Shown: positions 62,476 through 64,000 of the stretch, in pieces
Position numbering within the stretch: position 1 is the stretch's first letter
Layout of the letters: each line of letters begins with the position of its first letter
Assembly: GCF_040363165.1 (NCBI RefSeq)
Contig: NZ_BSRG01000002.1
Location: 186,001 to 250,000 of the forward strand
DNA: 64,000 nucleotides
Reading direction: 5' to 3'
From: Thermus sp. LT1-2-5
GTDB lineage: Bacteria > Deinococcota > Deinococci > Deinococcales > Thermaceae
The notes under the pieces: model-generated
Seen by the model: the letters and a program-made list of their open reading frames with translations, nothing else
Databases searched by the model: none
Told to the model about the DNA's origin: nothing
Program-made: the position numbers and the translations under genes

Positions 62476-63140
62476 TGCTCGTCTACCTGGACCAAAACCA
62501 CGCCAGCCGCATGGCCAAGCACCTCCTGGGCCAACGGGGCCACGAGGCCTTCGGCAGGCTCTTCCAGGCCCTAAAGGGGAAGGCGCTGGCCCCGCCCAGT
62601 CCCTTTCACGTCCTGGAAACCCTCCACCCGCAAAACGGACCCCCGGAGAAGGCAGGCTACCTCCTCCCCGCCCTCAAGGCCGTCTTCGCCGAGCTTTCCC
62701 AAGGGTACTGGGTGCGCCCGTGGCCGGAGGTGGCCTGGCGGCAGGGACGGGGCCTTTACCGGGAGGACCTCCTCGGGCGGGAAGGGAGCTGGGAGGAGCC
62801 GGCGGACCTCTCCCCCTTCCTGGGCCTTCCGGAGCGCCTTAGGGGGCTTCCTTTCCTCGAGGCCCAAGAGACCGCCCGCCGGGAGATCCTGGCCCGCACC
62901 GGCCTGAAGGAGGTCCCCTTCGTCCGCCTCCTGGCGGAACTTCTCGCCCGCATGGCCACGGACCCCCACCGCAAACCCCGCCCCTCCGACCTCCTGGATG
63001 CGGTGATGGCGGCCACGGTCTACCCCTACGTGGACCTCCTCCTCACCGACCGCTACCTCCGAAACCTCCTCCCCGAAAGGAGCGTGGGGGGAAGGCAAAA
63101 AGAAGTGGAGGCCCTGGTCAGGCGCCTTGAGGGGGAGTAG
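62475..63140 (+). CDS. PIN-like domain protein
   Basis: A 221-residue protein starting MLVYLDQNHASRMAKHLLGQ, with an acidic residue at the first strand, and ending SDLLDAVMAATVYPYVDLLLTDRYLRNLLPERS, the acidic C-terminal half-site of PIN-like RNases. I choose GTG 62475 with AAGGAG just upstream and overlapping the YqhA-type stop. Possible ribonuclease of a toxin-like or housekeeping kind; no antitoxin gene beside it. Confidence 0.75.
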   Translation: MLVYLDQNHASRMAKHLLGQRGHEAFGRLFQALKGKALAPPSPFHVLETLHPQNGPPEKAGYLLPALKAVFAELSQGYWVRPWPEVAWRQGRGLYREDLLGREGSWEEPADLSPFLGLPERLRGLPFLEAQETARREILARTGLKEVPFVRLLAELLARMATDPHRKPRPSDLLDAVMAATVYPYVDLLLTDRYLRNLLPERSVGGRQKEVEALVRRLEGE

Positions 63141-63143
63141 ACT
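63138..63143 (+). promoter_or_regulatory. -10 box of mqnE
   Basis: TAGACT seven bases before the GTG start at 63151, with TGGTCA (63115-63120) 17 bases upstream as a moderate -35. Leaderless transcript expected. Confidence 0.5.
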
Positions 63144-63150
63144 GCCCCCC

Positions 63151-64000
<850 letters not shown>

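Overview
The window is GC-rich bacterial chromosome that reads as a Thermus species. The evidence is G/C-dominated third codon positions, rpmH nested inside an N-terminally extended rnpA (an arrangement described for Thermus), DUF3084, MqnE, many promoters whose -10 box lies 5-9 bases from the start codon (leaderless mRNAs), and very tight gene packing. I see no insertion sequence, prophage, CRISPR array or replication origin, and no gene-free stretch longer than about 300 bases.

Layout. 1-2639: a NEW3-domain membrane protein (cut by the window edge) with an ABC-2 exporter. 2667-7010: cupin, phosphoribosyltransferase, long-chain acyl-CoA synthetase, cysteine desulfurase with an IscR-type Rrf2 regulator. 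7026-8565: Zn/Mn-type ABC permease and ATPase without a binding protein. 8605-15392: a complete LIV-type ABC transporter with an embedded acyl-CoA synthetase, behind a strong promoter and a candidate TetR-type operator. 15448-18929: rpmH/rnpA, yidD, yidC, jag, prmC. 18837-26178: DUF3084 protein, lptB-like ATPase, gltX, a small exported protein, ftsY, DUF5522, dsbB, scpA, trpS, tRNA-Leu(CAG). 26265-32184: leucine/BCAA operon (leader peptide, attenuator, leuC, leuD, leuB, two tiny ORFs, SDR, ilvD). 32181-38775: cytochrome c, potABCD, rodA, minE, minD, an HxlR-type regulator. 38849-40940: a small membrane protein, methylmalonyl-CoA mutase catalytic subunit, an NTF2-like protein.

40956-56568 is the most interesting part, an acetate locus of about 15.6 kb. 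A canonical acs is transcribed divergently from an unusual gene whose product is a full IclR-type regulator (winged helix plus effector domain) fused in frame to a full acetyl-CoA-synthetase-like enzyme. Next come a third ACS paralogue, a DUF4212/ActP-type symporter pair, a cNMP-CBS-DUF294 protein, two small membrane proteins, an SSS-family sensor kinase (CrbS/CbrA architecture), a receiver-only response regulator, and a membrane-anchored PAS/pseudo-kinase protein ending in an intact DEDDh exonuclease. Three promoters here share a sequence block leading into the -35 box, next to a candidate shared operator. I infer that the IclR-ACS fusion is an enzyme-sensor regulator of acetate uptake and activation.

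56558-64000: purD, purN (with a C-terminal extension), MBL hydrolase, FAH-family protein, a divergent PlsY, a LacI-family regulator with operator-like palindromes, a YqhA-family protein, a PIN-like protein, and the 5' part of mqnE.
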